64,000 bases of DNA from Streptomyces sp. ISL-43 (lineage in GTDB: Bacteria > Actinomycetota > Actinomycetes > Streptomycetales > Streptomycetaceae), in contig NZ_JAGGOT010000051.1 in assembly GCF_018614195.1 (NCBI RefSeq), positions 1-64,000 of the forward strand, in the 5' to 3' direction. Each line of letters begins with the position of its first letter. Positions within the stretch are counted from its first letter, which is position 1. The notes beneath the pieces were generated by a model that saw only the letters and a list, made by a program, of their open reading frames with translations, was not told the origin of the DNA and made no database searches. The translations under genes were made by a program, and so were the position numbers. Shown in pieces: positions 14,405-23,174 of this stretch.

Positions 14405-16681
14405 TTGTCAACCGAGGAATTCCGGAATGAGCAGCAATTCATCACCTCTCTCTACGCGCGCCTCGACGACCTGCGTGACGAGGCCGAACGTGCCGTACAG
14501 GGCGCGCTCAGCGCGGCCGGCAGCGGGTTCCAGTCGCGACTGGAACGGGATGTCATGGTCGCCGAGCAGTCCGGTCTGCTTTCCGCTCTGAACACGGGCG
14601 AGAACGGTCTGTGTTTCGGCAGGCTCGAGTTCTCCGACGGCTCGGACCATCACATCGGCCGTATCGGAATCAGGCAGGACGACCGGGACCGAACACCCCT
14701 CGTACTCGACTGGCGGGCCGATGTGGCACGCCCGTTCTATCTCGCGACCGGGTATTCCCCCATGGGGCTGCGCCGACGCCGCCACATCACCACCCAGGGC
14801 CGCAGGGTCACGGCCCTGCACGACGAGATCCTCGACCTCGCCGACACCGAGCGCACCGGCCACGAGGGGGCGGACGCGGACGCGGTGCTGCTCTCCGCGC
14901 TCGACGCCGCGCGGACCGGCCGGATGCACGACATCGTGCGGACCATCCAGGCCGAGCAGGACCGCGTCATCCGCTCCACCCACCGCGGGATCCTGGTCGT
15001 GGAGGGCGGACCGGGCACCGGCAAGACCGTCGTTGCCCTGCACCGGGCCGCGTACCTCCTCTACGCGCACCGCGAGCTGCTCGCCAAGCGAGGCGTGCTG
15101 ATCGTCGGGCCGAACCCGGCCTTCCTCGGCTACATCGCCGAGGTCCTCCCGGCCCTCGGCGAGACCGGGGTGCTGCTCGCCACCCCGGGCGAGCTGTTCC
15201 CGGGCGTCCGCGCGACCGGCCGCGACCGCCCCGGCGCCGCGACGGTCAAGGGAGGCGCGCGGATGGCCGGGATCCTCGCGCGCGTCGTGAGCGAGCGGCA
15301 GACACTGCCCGAGACCGTGCCCGCCGGCAGCGGCGAGGACGCCGACGTGGTCCCCGAACCGGCCCTGGAGATCGACCACGACGACTACGGGACGCTGCTG
15401 CTCGACCGGACCATGGCCCACGAGGCCCGGGACCGGGCCCGCGCCACCGGACTGCCGCACAACCTGGCGCGCCCGTACTTCGCCTTCCGGATCATCGACG
15501 CGCTCACCGAGCAACTCGCCGACAGGCTCGGCGCGGACCCCTACGGCGGCCCCAACCTGCTGGGACCGGACGACATCGCGCAGCTGGGCAAGGAGATCGC
15601 GACCAGCGCCGCGGTGCACGCCGCCATCGACACGCTGTGGCCGTCGCTCACGCCCCGGCGGCTGATCGCCGACTACCTCGCCGATCCCACGCATCTCCCC
15701 GAGCAGGAAGCCGAGTTGATCCGGCGCACGACGACGGGCGACGCGGACTGGACACCCGCGGACGTCCCGCTGCTCGACGAGGCCGCCGAGCTGCTCGGGG
15801 TCGACGACACCGCGCGGCGCGCCGCCGAGGAGCGCGAGCGCCTCGAACGCGTCGCGTACGCGCAGGGCGTCCTGGACCTGTCGGCCGGCTCGGAGAGCTA
15901 CGAGTTCGAGGACATGGAGAACGAGTTCCTCGCGGCCCACGACATCATCGACGCGGAACGCATGGCCGAGCGGCAGGAGGAGGACGACCACCGCAGCGCG
16001 GCCGAACGGGCCGCCGCCGACCGGACCTGGGCCTTCGGACACGTCATCGTGGACGAGGCGCAGGAGCTGTCCGCCATGGCGTGGCGGCTCCTGATGAGGC
16101 GCTGCCCGACCCGTTCCATGACGTTGGTGGGCGACCCGGCCCAGACCGGCGACGAGGCAGGCTGCGGCTCGTGGCAGCAGATCCTGGCCCCCTATGTCGA
16201 GGACCGCTGGGAGCTGGTCCGCCTCGGCGTCAACTACCGCACCCCCGCCGAGATCATGGACGTCGCGGCCGCCGTGCTCCGGGCCCGCCACCCCGGCTTC
16301 GAGCCGCCGAGCTCGATCCGCTCCACAGGACGGCGGCCCTGGGTGACGCGGACGGACGACCTCGCCGCGGCGCTCGCCGAGGCGGTACGGGACCACGCCC
16401 CGGCCGAGGGCCGCCTCGCGGTGATCGCCCCGCGTCCGCTGCACGGGACGCTGGCGGCCGCGCTGCCCGGCGTACGGGTGGGGGAGGAGCCGGATCTCAC
16501 CCGCCCGGTCGTCCTGCTGGATCCGCGCCAGGCCAAGGGGCTGGAGTTCGACACCGTGCTCGTCCTGGAACCGGCGGACCACGAGCCCAGCGATCTCTAC
16601 GTGGCCCTGACGCGCGCCACCCAGACCCTGGGGGTGCTGCACACCGGCCGGCTTCCGCGGGGCCTGAGCGAACAGCCGTAG
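14405..16681 (+). CDS. helD: HelD-like superfamily 1 helicase/RNA polymerase recycling factor
   Basis: The protein is 758 residues. The best start is the TTG at 14405, five bases after AGGAG, giving MSTEEFRNEQQF; a GTG at 14399 is in frame but sits on the ribosome site. Parts visible: an N-terminal coiled coil (about 1-60), Walker A GGPGTGKT near 202, Walker B-like HVIVDEAQELS near 548, and a C-terminal UvrD-type motor half (VNYRTPAEI, AKGLEFDTVLVLEP, YVALTRATQTL). Proteins of this family bind RNA polymerase, insert arms into its channels and release it from nucleic acid. Some actinobacterial members also give rifampicin tolerance. It follows a strong terminator and is monocistronic. Confidence 0.88.
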   Translation: MSTEEFRNEQQFITSLYARLDDLRDEAERAVQGALSAAGSGFQSRLERDVMVAEQSGLLSALNTGENGLCFGRLEFSDGSDHHIGRIGIRQDDRDRTPLVLDWRADVARPFYLATGYSPMGLRRRRHITTQGRRVTALHDEILDLADTERTGHEGADADAVLLSALDAARTGRMHDIVRTIQAEQDRVIRSTHRGILVVEGGPGTGKTVVALHRAAYLLYAHRELLAKRGVLIVGPNPAFLGYIAEVLPALGETGVLLATPGELFPGVRATGRDRPGAATVKGGARMAGILARVVSERQTLPETVPAGSGEDADVVPEPALEIDHDDYGTLLLDRTMAHEARDRARATGLPHNLARPYFAFRIIDALTEQLADRLGADPYGGPNLLGPDDIAQLGKEIATSAAVHAAIDTLWPSLTPRRLIADYLADPTHLPEQEAELIRRTTTGDADWTPADVPLLDEAAELLGVDDTARRAAEERERLERVAYAQGVLDLSAGSESYEFEDMENEFLAAHDIIDAERMAERQEEDDHRSAAERAAADRTWAFGHVIVDEAQELSAMAWRLLMRRCPTRSMTLVGDPAQTGDEAGCGSWQQILAPYVEDRWELVRLGVNYRTPAEIMDVAAAVLRARHPGFEPPSSIRSTGRRPWVTRTDDLAAALAEAVRDHAPAEGRLAVIAPRPLHGTLAAALPGVRVGEEPDLTRPVVLLDPRQAKGLEFDTVLVLEPADHEPSDLYVALTRATQTLGVLHTGRLPRGLSEQP

Positions 16682-16703
16682 AGGGGCCCGCGGGTCACCG
16701 CGT

Positions 16704-16729
16704 GGCGGACCGGCCCCGGCCGGTCCGCC
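16704..16729. terminator. Hairpin after helD
   Basis: GGCGGACCGGCC (16704-16715) and GGCCGGTCCGCC (16718-16729) form a perfect 12-bp inverted repeat with a 2-nt spacer, starting 23 bases after the helD stop. It lacks a clear T tract, which is common in high-GC terminators. Confidence 0.6.
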
Positions 16730-16818
16730 CGCCCCGGGGGCAGGGTGCGGCAGCCACCCGGGTGAGTTCCCAGCGGTCGCACCGCCACCGGGGCCCCCGG
16801 CCCGCTACAACCGGGGGC

Positions 16819-18168
16819 GTGATCAAGAACGTGATGACGCCCGCCTTGGCCGCTCTCGCGGTGAGCGTGCTCTCCGTGCCGCCGGCCCCGACCCCGGCCC
16901 CGACCCCGGCCCCGACCCCGGCCCCGACCCCGGCCCCGGCGCACGCGGCCGAAGTGGCGCCCCGCACCGGATTCGAGGCCTCGTACGGAGCGCGCTGGAC
17001 CACCGAGCCCCAGGAGCGCGACCTCCTCGCCGCCATCGGCCGGCGCGGCGGGGGAGGCGCCGGAGCAGGGGCCACCGTCCAGCGCATCGGCACGAGCGTG
17101 CGGGGCCGCCCGCTGCACCTGGTGGGCGTGGGCCGCGGCCCCGTCACCGTTCTGCTGGTGTGCGGGCAGCACGGGGACGAACCGGCGGGGCGCGAGGCGT
17201 GCCTGACCACCGTGCGAGACCTCGCGTACGCCCGGGATCCGGCCGCCCGGCGGCTCCTGGAGCAGGCCACGTTCCTCGTCGTCCCGACCGTCAACCCGGA
17301 CGGCCGGGCGGCCGGTACCCGGTCCAACGCGGACGGCACCGACGTCAACCGCGACCACCTCACCCTGGCCTCGCCGGAGGCCCGTGCCGTCGCCGCCGTG
17401 CTGCGCGACCACCGGCCGGAACTCGTGTACGACCTGCACGAGTACCGGTCGACACCGGGCACCTACGACAAGGACCTCTTCGACCTCTGGCCGCGCAACC
17501 TCAACACCGACCCCGGGGTGTACGCGCAGTCCCGCGTACTGTCCGGCGGCTACGTACGCGAGGCGGCGCGCGCGGCCGGCCACTCCACCGGCACCTACGG
17601 CATCCGGACCGACCCCGCCACCGGCCTCCCGGTCGCCCAGTCCGCGGGGGACGGCCAGGAGCGGATCCTGCGCAACATCGCGGGCGTCAAACACGCGGTC
17701 ACCCTGCTGATCGAAAGCCGGGTGGAGGCGCCCGGCGGCACGATCGGCGACGCGGAGAGGGCCGACCCGGCCGTCAACCACCGCCGCCGCGTGAGCTCCC
17801 AACTCACCGGCCTGCGAGGCCTGTTCTCCTACCTGTCGGAGCGTACGGGCCACCTGGCGGCGGCCTCGGACGCCGCCCGCCGGGCCGGCCACCGGGACGC
17901 GGGACCCGTCCGGCTGGGCGGCGCGGACAACGCTCCCGCGGCCGAGGAGGAGGTCCTGACCGACCCGCCCTGCGGCTACCGCCTCACGCCCGCCCAGTAC
18001 GCCGGGACCGGCAGCCGTCTCGGCCTCCACGGCGTACGCGTCGTACGAGCCGCGGACGGCGGCGCCTACGTTCCGCTGCGCCAGTCCCTGCGCGCACTCG
18101 TGCCGCTGCTCCTCGACGGCCGCGCCCGGTACCGGCTCACGGCGGGGGAGCCGGTACCGGGCTGCTGA
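16819..18168 (+). CDS. Secreted M14-family zinc carboxypeptidase
   Basis: The protein is 449 residues from the GTG at 16819; an in-frame ATG five codons later is possible. A signal peptide (MTPALAALAVSVLSV) is followed by a Pro-Thr-Pro-Ala repeat and the cleavage-like AHAAE. The zinc motif H-x-x-E is HGDE in CGQHGDEPAGRE, the third ligand His is in YDLHEYR, and a late catalytic Glu lies in LLIESR. These mark an M14 carboxypeptidase-like enzyme (succinylglutamate desuccinylase/AstE-like subgroup or D,L-peptidase). The substrate may be peptides or peptidoglycan stem peptides. The C-terminal 100 residues look like an accessory domain. Confidence 0.85.
   Translation: MIKNVMTPALAALAVSVLSVPPAPTPAPTPAPTPAPTPAPAHAAEVAPRTGFEASYGARWTTEPQERDLLAAIGRRGGGGAGAGATVQRIGTSVRGRPLHLVGVGRGPVTVLLVCGQHGDEPAGREACLTTVRDLAYARDPAARRLLEQATFLVVPTVNPDGRAAGTRSNADGTDVNRDHLTLASPEARAVAAVLRDHRPELVYDLHEYRSTPGTYDKDLFDLWPRNLNTDPGVYAQSRVLSGGYVREAARAAGHSTGTYGIRTDPATGLPVAQSAGDGQERILRNIAGVKHAVTLLIESRVEAPGGTIGDAERADPAVNHRRRVSSQLTGLRGLFSYLSERTGHLAAASDAARRAGHRDAGPVRLGGADNAPAAEEEVLTDPPCGYRLTPAQYAGTGSRLGLHGVRVVRAADGGAYVPLRQSLRALVPLLLDGRARYRLTAGEPVPGC
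16883..16938 (+). repeat. 12-bp tandem repeat encoding Pro-Thr-Pro-Ala linker
   Basis: The unit GCCCCGACCCCG is repeated about four and a half times without variation, just after the signal sequence of the carboxypeptidase. It probably varies in copy number between strains. Confidence 0.8.
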
Positions 18169-18259
18169 CGGGCCGTGACCCGGAGCACGAGCACGCTGGT
18201 CAGCCGGATGCGGTGGGCTATGTTGGGATCACGGAGCGGCACTACAGGGAGGACCGGCG

Positions 18260-19177
18260 GTGTCATCGGGTCAGCAGGCGCGCGCACAAGCGGCCGCGAT
18301 CACGCCGAGCGGGCAGGCGGCCGGCCGCGAGCGCGCACCCTCCGACCGGGTCCGGGCGCTGTTCGACGGGCATCCGCTCTCCCCGGGCCAGCGGCGGATC
18401 GCCCAGTACCTCGTCGACCACCTCACCGAGGCGGCGTTCCTCTCGATCACCGAACTCGCCGAACGGGCCGGAGTGAGCCAGCCGTCCGTGACCCGGTTCG
18501 CGGCCGCCCTCGGGTTCAGCGGCTATCCGGCCCTGCGCGACGTGCTCCAGCCCATCGCGCTCAGCGCGGTGGCCGGCTCCCCGGACAGCCCCGAGCAGGC
18601 CCGTCGCAACGAGCTCCAGGCGGCCGTCGACGCCGAGATCGAGAACCTGCGCAACGTGCGCAGGCTGCTCGCGGACACCAACCAGGTGCTCGACATCGGC
18701 CGCGAGCTGGCCCGCTCGGTGCCGCTGACGGTGCTCGGGCTGCGGATCTCCGTCTCCCTGGCCGAGTACTTCGCGTACGCGGCCCGCCGCATCCACCCCG
18801 ACGTGCGCCTGGTGACCGGCGGCGGCAGCGTGGCCTACGACGCGCTGCTGCAGGCCAGGGCGGCGGGCGGCAGCTGGGTACTGGCCTTCGCCATGCCCCG
18901 GCACGCCAAGGAGACCCTGGCGGCGCTGCGGGTCGCGCGCAGCGCGGGGCTGCGGATCGCTTTGATCACGGACGGCACGCTGGGGCCGCTGGTGGACGAG
19001 GCCGACGTGGCGTTGACGGCCGGTACCGGTTCGCGACTGGTCTTCGACTCCTACGCGGCGCCGGGCGTGCTGTCCGCCGCACTGCTCCAGGCGATGTCGG
19101 ATGCCGACCCGGAGCGGACGCAGGCACGGCTCGAAAGCTATGAGCAGGCCGCTGACCAGCACGGATTCTTCCTCTAA
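18260..19177 (+). CDS. MurR/RpiR family transcriptional regulator (HTH + SIS domain)
   Basis: The protein is 305 residues from a GTG preceded by GGGAGGA. The N-terminal RpiR HTH (LSPGQRRIAQYLVDHLTEAAFLSITELAERAGVSQPSVTRFA in outline, about residues 40-85) is followed by a SIS sugar-phosphate-binding domain at about 130-280 (VRLVTGGGSVAYD, VLAFAMPRHAKETL, LRIALITDG). Members sense phosphorylated sugars and control amino-sugar or sugar catabolism. No sugar-catabolic gene is adjacent, so its target may be the AT-rich site just downstream or lie elsewhere. Confidence 0.88.
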   Translation: MSSGQQARAQAAAITPSGQAAGRERAPSDRVRALFDGHPLSPGQRRIAQYLVDHLTEAAFLSITELAERAGVSQPSVTRFAAALGFSGYPALRDVLQPIALSAVAGSPDSPEQARRNELQAAVDAEIENLRNVRRLLADTNQVLDIGRELARSVPLTVLGLRISVSLAEYFAYAARRIHPDVRLVTGGGSVAYDALLQARAAGGSWVLAFAMPRHAKETLAALRVARSAGLRIALITDGTLGPLVDEADVALTAGTGSRLVFDSYAAPGVLSAALLQAMSDADPERTQARLESYEQAADQHGFFL

Positions 19178-19512
19178 AGAGGCCGTCGACGGCCTGAGGG
19201 GTGCCCGGCGAGAGCCGGCGGCGGGTCATATTCAGACTCGCTCCGGGCATGAATATTTTCATGCGCTTGCTTACTCAACGGTATATATGTTTACTGATGG
19301 CGGCGCGGGCATCCGTCAAGACGCCAGGGAGAACGACCCCACGTACTCCCAGAACAGACACCCGGTGTGACGCCCTCCTCCTCACGTCGCACCAGGTGTC
19401 CCGTCCGGCCTTCGGATCCCGCAGTGCCCCTGCGGCCTCGGCCAACCCCTGGGCCGAGGCCGCCCCCGGCACGTTCTCGATCGCAGTTCGACACCTTGTG
19501 GAAGCGGCAAGA
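19178..19512. promoter_or_regulatory. AT-rich intergenic promoter region with palindrome
   Basis: This 335-base gap is unusually AT-rich around 19245-19300. It holds CATGAATATTTTCATG (19248-19263), with perfect 6-bp arms CATGAA/TTCATG around TATT, and a TATATA element at 19282-19287 that could be a -10. RpiR regulators often bind TGAAA-like inverted repeats, so this may be an operator for the regulator upstream acting on the gene at 19513. The remainder shows no gene. Confidence 0.4.
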
Positions 19513-19893
19513 ATGTCTCAGACGACACTCACCACGCACAGCCCGGACTGGCCCTGTCAGGTCAAGCGCCCCGGGAGCCACGACTGGGAGCGCACGGCCA
19601 CGCGATGGCTCCACGACCTGGTTCCGGCCCGCTACGCCGGCTACGCGACCTTGACCCGCAGCCCCGTACTCCTCGCACGCCATGCCCAGCTGCAGGTGCA
19701 GCACGAGATGCGCGCCGTACGCGTGGCCCTGGAGACCAGCCGCGCCGAACTCCCCGGCCTCGGGGTGGCCGAGGCGGTCATCGAGACCTCGATCAGGATG
19801 TACGCCGGGGAGCTGCGCCAGCTCGCCCGGCTGGCCCGTGCCGTCCGCCTCGTCGGCGACGCCCTCGCCCACGGCGCGGCCCGCGCGCGGTAG
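19513..19893 (+). CDS. Hypothetical protein, Streptomyces-type, unknown function
   Basis: This 126-residue protein is read from the ATG at 19513 (MSQTTLTTHSPDWPC). The middle and C-terminal parts are helical and Arg/Ala-rich (RHAQLQVQHEMRAVRVALETS, AVIETSIRMYAGELRQLARLARAV). No signal peptide or membrane segment is seen. The W-x-x-D-L-V-P-x-R-Y-A-G-Y pattern looks conserved, but I cannot assign a family. The same frame is open upstream to 19201, but that part does not look like protein. A hairpin immediately follows the stop. Confidence 0.6.
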   Translation: MSQTTLTTHSPDWPCQVKRPGSHDWERTATRWLHDLVPARYAGYATLTRSPVLLARHAQLQVQHEMRAVRVALETSRAELPGLGVAEAVIETSIRMYAGELRQLARLARAVRLVGDALAHGAARAR

Positions 19894-19924
19894 GGGCCGG
19901 GCGATCAGGACGCCCGGCGGCCCC
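19893..19924. terminator. Hairpin terminator after the 19513 gene
   Basis: CCGGGCG (19897-19903) pairs with CGCCCGG (19911-19917) around ATCAGGA. Outer GGGG (19893-19896) pairs with CCCC (19921-19924) past a 3-nt bulge. There is no T tract. Confidence 0.55.
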
Positions 19925-20246
19925 GCCCGAGCGGGCCGAACGCGACAATCGCCATGCTGGTGACCGACTGGCCCGGTGCGCACCTCTTCAGCCAGGTTTG
20001 TCGGACGTGGCCCGGTCCGCCGTACCGGGACCGGTGGGGGACGCCGGTCCGTCGGGGCCGCGGGGCCGGGCGCCGCAGCGATCAGGCCAGCCGACGGCCG
20101 GGGCGGGGACCGGTGGTGAGTGCACCGAACTTGCCACCGTCACATCCGCCCCCTCGACGGCCGTCCGGCCGGACTTGTTGAGTCATGCCGTGGTTCGGCG
20201 CGATTCGCGAACCGAGTCGTCTGTCATCCCGTTTCGAGGAGACTTC
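19925..20246. promoter_or_regulatory. Intergenic region upstream of the crystallin-like protein
   Basis: No gene is seen in this gap. It is GC-rich without protein-like frames. Near its end is an inverted repeat GGTTCG...CGAACC (20192-20213) located 34 bases before the start codon, and the sequence TTGTTGAGTCA just before it may contain a -35 element. The 3' part carries the GAGGAGA ribosome site of the next gene. Confidence 0.35.
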
Positions 20247-20732
20247 ATGCGCATGATTCGACCTGCCCTCGCCCTCGGCGCCACCGCCCTCGCGCTGGCG
20301 ACGGCCGCCGCCGGACCGGTTTCGGCCGCCGAGCCGTCGCCCTTGCCGGCACCCAAGTCCCCCACGTTCTGCACGTACATCGTCGACACCGGCGAGGGCG
20401 GCTGCTTCGCGACCAAGGCCCAGGCCGCCGAACTGGGCGCGCGGGCCGACTACAAGGACCTCGGGCGGATCTGGAGCGACGCCAACTCCGGCGGCAGCGA
20501 GTTCACCTTCCGGGGGAGCGTCGGCTGCAACTGGCGCTACCCCGAGTTCAAAGACCTCGGCAAGTGGGGCTGGAACGACATCGTGAGCTCGGCCCAGGGC
20601 ATCACCTGCCCGATCACCCTCTGGGAGCACAAGGACTTCCGCGGCGCCCACCAGACGTACTACGGCTACAACGCGTACGTCGGCGACGGCATGAACGACA
20701 AGGCCACCTCGGTCAGTTTCGACGTCCGCTGA
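20247..20732 (+). CDS. Secreted beta/gamma-crystallin-like protein (I36 inhibitor-like)
   Basis: The protein is 161 residues. It has an N-terminal signal peptide (MRMIRPALALGATALALATAAAG, cleavage near VSAAEP). The mature part has four cysteines (FCTYIV, GGCFAT, GCNWRY, TCPITL) and Greek-key signatures such as TLWEHKDFRGAHQTYYG and GMNDKATSVSF. This fold occurs in Streptomyces metalloproteinase inhibitor-like (I36) and crystallin-like secreted proteins, which bind calcium or inhibit proteases. A GAGGAGA site precedes the ATG by six bases. Two in-frame ATGs lie two codons apart; the first is used here. Confidence 0.78.
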   Translation: MRMIRPALALGATALALATAAAGPVSAAEPSPLPAPKSPTFCTYIVDTGEGGCFATKAQAAELGARADYKDLGRIWSDANSGGSEFTFRGSVGCNWRYPEFKDLGKWGWNDIVSSAQGITCPITLWEHKDFRGAHQTYYGYNAYVGDGMNDKATSVSFDVR

Positions 20733-20865
20733 ACCGTCGCCGACGACACGTCGGCCCGCTGATCGGCTGATCCGCCGGGTCCGCCGGTCTCCGACCGTGG
20801 TGGGTGCGCCCCGCGTGCCGTCGCGCGCCCGCCGCGGCCCGGAGACCGGGAGATCCGGCCGTCGC

Positions 20866-21354
20866 TCAGCCGGCGGCGGTGACGCCGGTCAGCTGCTCCG
20901 CGATGACCTCGGCGGACGGGAACCTCATGCCGAGCGTCGAGACGTGCTTCCAGTGCAGGGTGCCGTCCGGCGCGATGACGAAGACGGCCCGCCGCAGGCC
21001 GATCACGGGCGCGGCGATGCCCAGGGCGCGGGCCACCTCCCGGTCGGTGTCGGCGAGCAGCGGCATCCGCAGACCGCGGGCCCGCGCGAAGGCCTCGTGG
21101 CTGTCGACGCCCTGCGGGCTGATGCCCCACACCTGGGCACCGCAGGCGCCGAGCGCCTCCAGCCCGTCGGAGTAGGAGCACAACTGCGCTGTGCACACGG
21201 GGGTGTTGTCGCCGGGGTAGAAGGCGAGAACGACCGGGTTCCCGCGCTGCTCGCCGAGCGAGTACCGCCCTCGTACGAAGGCGTCTTCGGTGAGCTGACC
21301 GCCGGGGAGCGAGAAATCGCCCACGGCGTCGCCCACGTCCGGGATTCGGGTCAC
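20866..21354 (-). CDS. Peroxiredoxin (AhpE/BCP-like thiol peroxidase)
   Basis: The protein is 162 residues. The peroxidatic motif is FYPGDNTPVCTAQLC, with C54 as peroxidatic Cys in P-x-x-x-C and C59 as a likely resolving partner. The Arg pocket is supplied downstream and WKHVSTLG lies near the C-terminus. It reduces hydrogen peroxide or organic peroxides with electrons from thioredoxin or mycothiol systems. It lies downstream of, and on the same strand as, the oleate hydratase gene with a 111-base gap. Confidence 0.87.
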   Translation of the reverse strand: MTRIPDVGDAVGDFSLPGGQLTEDAFVRGRYSLGEQRGNPVVLAFYPGDNTPVCTAQLCSYSDGLEALGACGAQVWGISPQGVDSHEAFARARGLRMPLLADTDREVARALGIAAPVIGLRRAVFVIAPDGTLHWKHVSTLGMRFPSAEVIAEQLTGVTAAG

Positions 21355-21465
21355 GATGGCCGCACCTCTCTGTCGTCGAGGGGCGTACGGTACCCGGTCG
21401 CGCCCGCCGCGTCGCCGGCCGGAGGCTGCGGGCGGGCGGGCGCGGACGGCCCGGCGCGGTCCGGC

Positions 21466-23031
21466 TCAGCGGCGGTGCATCGTGTGCAGGGCTTCGAGGA
21501 GCACCTTGGGATCGTGGCCGCCCTTGTAGACCGGGGGCGGCTGCCGGTCCAGGTGCAGCAGCCGGGCCACGGCGGCCCAGGCGGTGCGCACCGAGTACTC
21601 GACGGTGAACACCACGTCGTCGGGGACCTCGGCGTACTGGCCGATGAAGGCCAGGTTGGTGGACCCCTCGGGGACGACCTCGGGCCGGTCGCCCGCCTTG
21701 CGGACCAGGAACTGGCTGGTGATGTACGGCATGAGGGCCGGCCGCACGACGGAGGACTCCAGGATCTGCTCGCTCTGCTCGAGGCGCAGGTGTCCGAGCA
21801 CCTCGGTGAGGATCTCCCGGCCAGTGCACTCGGCCATGGTCTTGCCCACGTGGTCGCCGGCCTTGTCCGGGAACAGGGCGTAGCCCCACCAGACGTATGT
21901 GTCCTCGGGCTGCTCGTGGAAGTGCGGCTGGTGGTTGAGGACGATGGTGAGCAGCCAGCCGGAGTCCTTGAAGGTGATCAGCCCGCCCTTCCCGGCCTCG
22001 CTGCCGGAGAACTCCTCCATGGCCTTGAAGAAGGTCGGGTCCTGGGTGGTGACGGTGAAGGATCCCCAGGTGGAGTCCGCGACGGAGGAGACGAAGACCG
22101 AAGGGTCGCCCAGGCCGGGGCGCTTGGCCGCCAGGGTCTGCCACAGGCGCCACGAAGCGTCGGGGGCGGAGGCGTCCGGTACGGCGGGGCTGTCGGTGGA
22201 GCCGAGGGTCGAGTTCGCGGTCATCGAACCGTTGGTGACGAACACCAGGTCCTCGGGGGCGACGGGGATGCGCTCGGCGGCGCCGTCGCGCGTACAGGCG
22301 AGCGAGGTGACGGTGATGGCGTCGCCCTGGGCCAACTCCACATCGGTCACGGTGGTGTTCATCGAGAACACGACGCCGTTGCTCCGCAGCCAGGACTGGA
22401 GCGGGCGCACGATCGAGTCGTACTGGTTGAACCGGGTGCGGTAGATGCCCGACATGGTGTCGAAGGTCTTGAACAGGTGCGCGAACCGGTTGAGGTAGCG
22501 CCGGAACTCGATCGCCGAGTGCCAGGGCTCGAAGGCGAAGGTGGTGCACCACATGTACCAGAAGTTCGTGGTGAAGAACGCCGGGGCGAAGCAGTCGGAG
22601 ATGCGCTTGCCGTCGAGGCGCGACTCGGGGGTGGCCACGCACGCGACCAGGTCGAGCCGGTCGCGCTCGGAGAACCCCATCGAGCGGGTGTCGACCCGGC
22701 GGCCGGCGGAGTCGACGAGGCGGGCCTTGTCGTTCCAGGCGAAGTCCTCGTGGAAGGCGAAGGTGTCCTCGGTGACCGAGGTACCCGGCGCGTCCAGGGA
22801 GGGGATGGAGCTCAGCAGGTCGTAGGTGCACTCGAAGTGCAGCTCGAACATCCGCCCGCCGCGCATGGTGTAGCCGTTCTCGGGGTCGCCCGCCGCGTCC
22901 AGGCTCCCGCCCGTGCGGTTCCGGGCCTCCAGGATCGTGATGTCCGAGCCCTCGAACCGGCCTTCCCTGATCAGCAGCGCCGCCGCCGACAGGGAAGCGA
23001 TACCGGCACCCACCAGATAGGCCTTGGCCAC
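21466..23031 (-). CDS. ohyA: Oleate hydratase (FAD-dependent fatty-acid double-bond hydratase)
   Basis: The protein is 521 residues from the GTG at 23031, preceded by GCGGAGAC. It has an N-terminal FAD-binding Rossmann motif (VGAGIASLSAAALL), then LEARNRTGGSLDAAG, and the family-specific block MRGGRMFELHFECTYDLLSS; later WYMWCTTFAFEPWHSA and FVTNGSMT are also typical. The enzyme adds water to the cis-9 double bond of oleic or related acids to give 10-hydroxy acids. In most hydratases the catalytic block reads RGGREME; here it is RGGRMFE, the form I recall for the monomeric Rhodococcus-type group. The open frame extends further upstream, but that part is not protein-like. Confidence 0.9.
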   Translation of the reverse strand: MAKAYLVGAGIASLSAAALLIREGRFEGSDITILEARNRTGGSLDAAGDPENGYTMRGGRMFELHFECTYDLLSSIPSLDAPGTSVTEDTFAFHEDFAWNDKARLVDSAGRRVDTRSMGFSERDRLDLVACVATPESRLDGKRISDCFAPAFFTTNFWYMWCTTFAFEPWHSAIEFRRYLNRFAHLFKTFDTMSGIYRTRFNQYDSIVRPLQSWLRSNGVVFSMNTTVTDVELAQGDAITVTSLACTRDGAAERIPVAPEDLVFVTNGSMTANSTLGSTDSPAVPDASAPDASWRLWQTLAAKRPGLGDPSVFVSSVADSTWGSFTVTTQDPTFFKAMEEFSGSEAGKGGLITFKDSGWLLTIVLNHQPHFHEQPEDTYVWWGYALFPDKAGDHVGKTMAECTGREILTEVLGHLRLEQSEQILESSVVRPALMPYITSQFLVRKAGDRPEVVPEGSTNLAFIGQYAEVPDDVVFTVEYSVRTAWAAVARLLHLDRQPPPVYKGGHDPKVLLEALHTMHRR

Positions 23032-23174
23032 GACGCGTCTCCGCTCACCGGGGTCCGCGCCGGCCCCGGTCGGCCGCGCGGTCACCCGGCCAGCCCACCA
23101 CCCGCCACGGCCCGTCGCGACCGGGGGTGGGCCATTGGGCGGGTGGAGCGGGCGGAGCGGGTCCGGGGGAGCCC

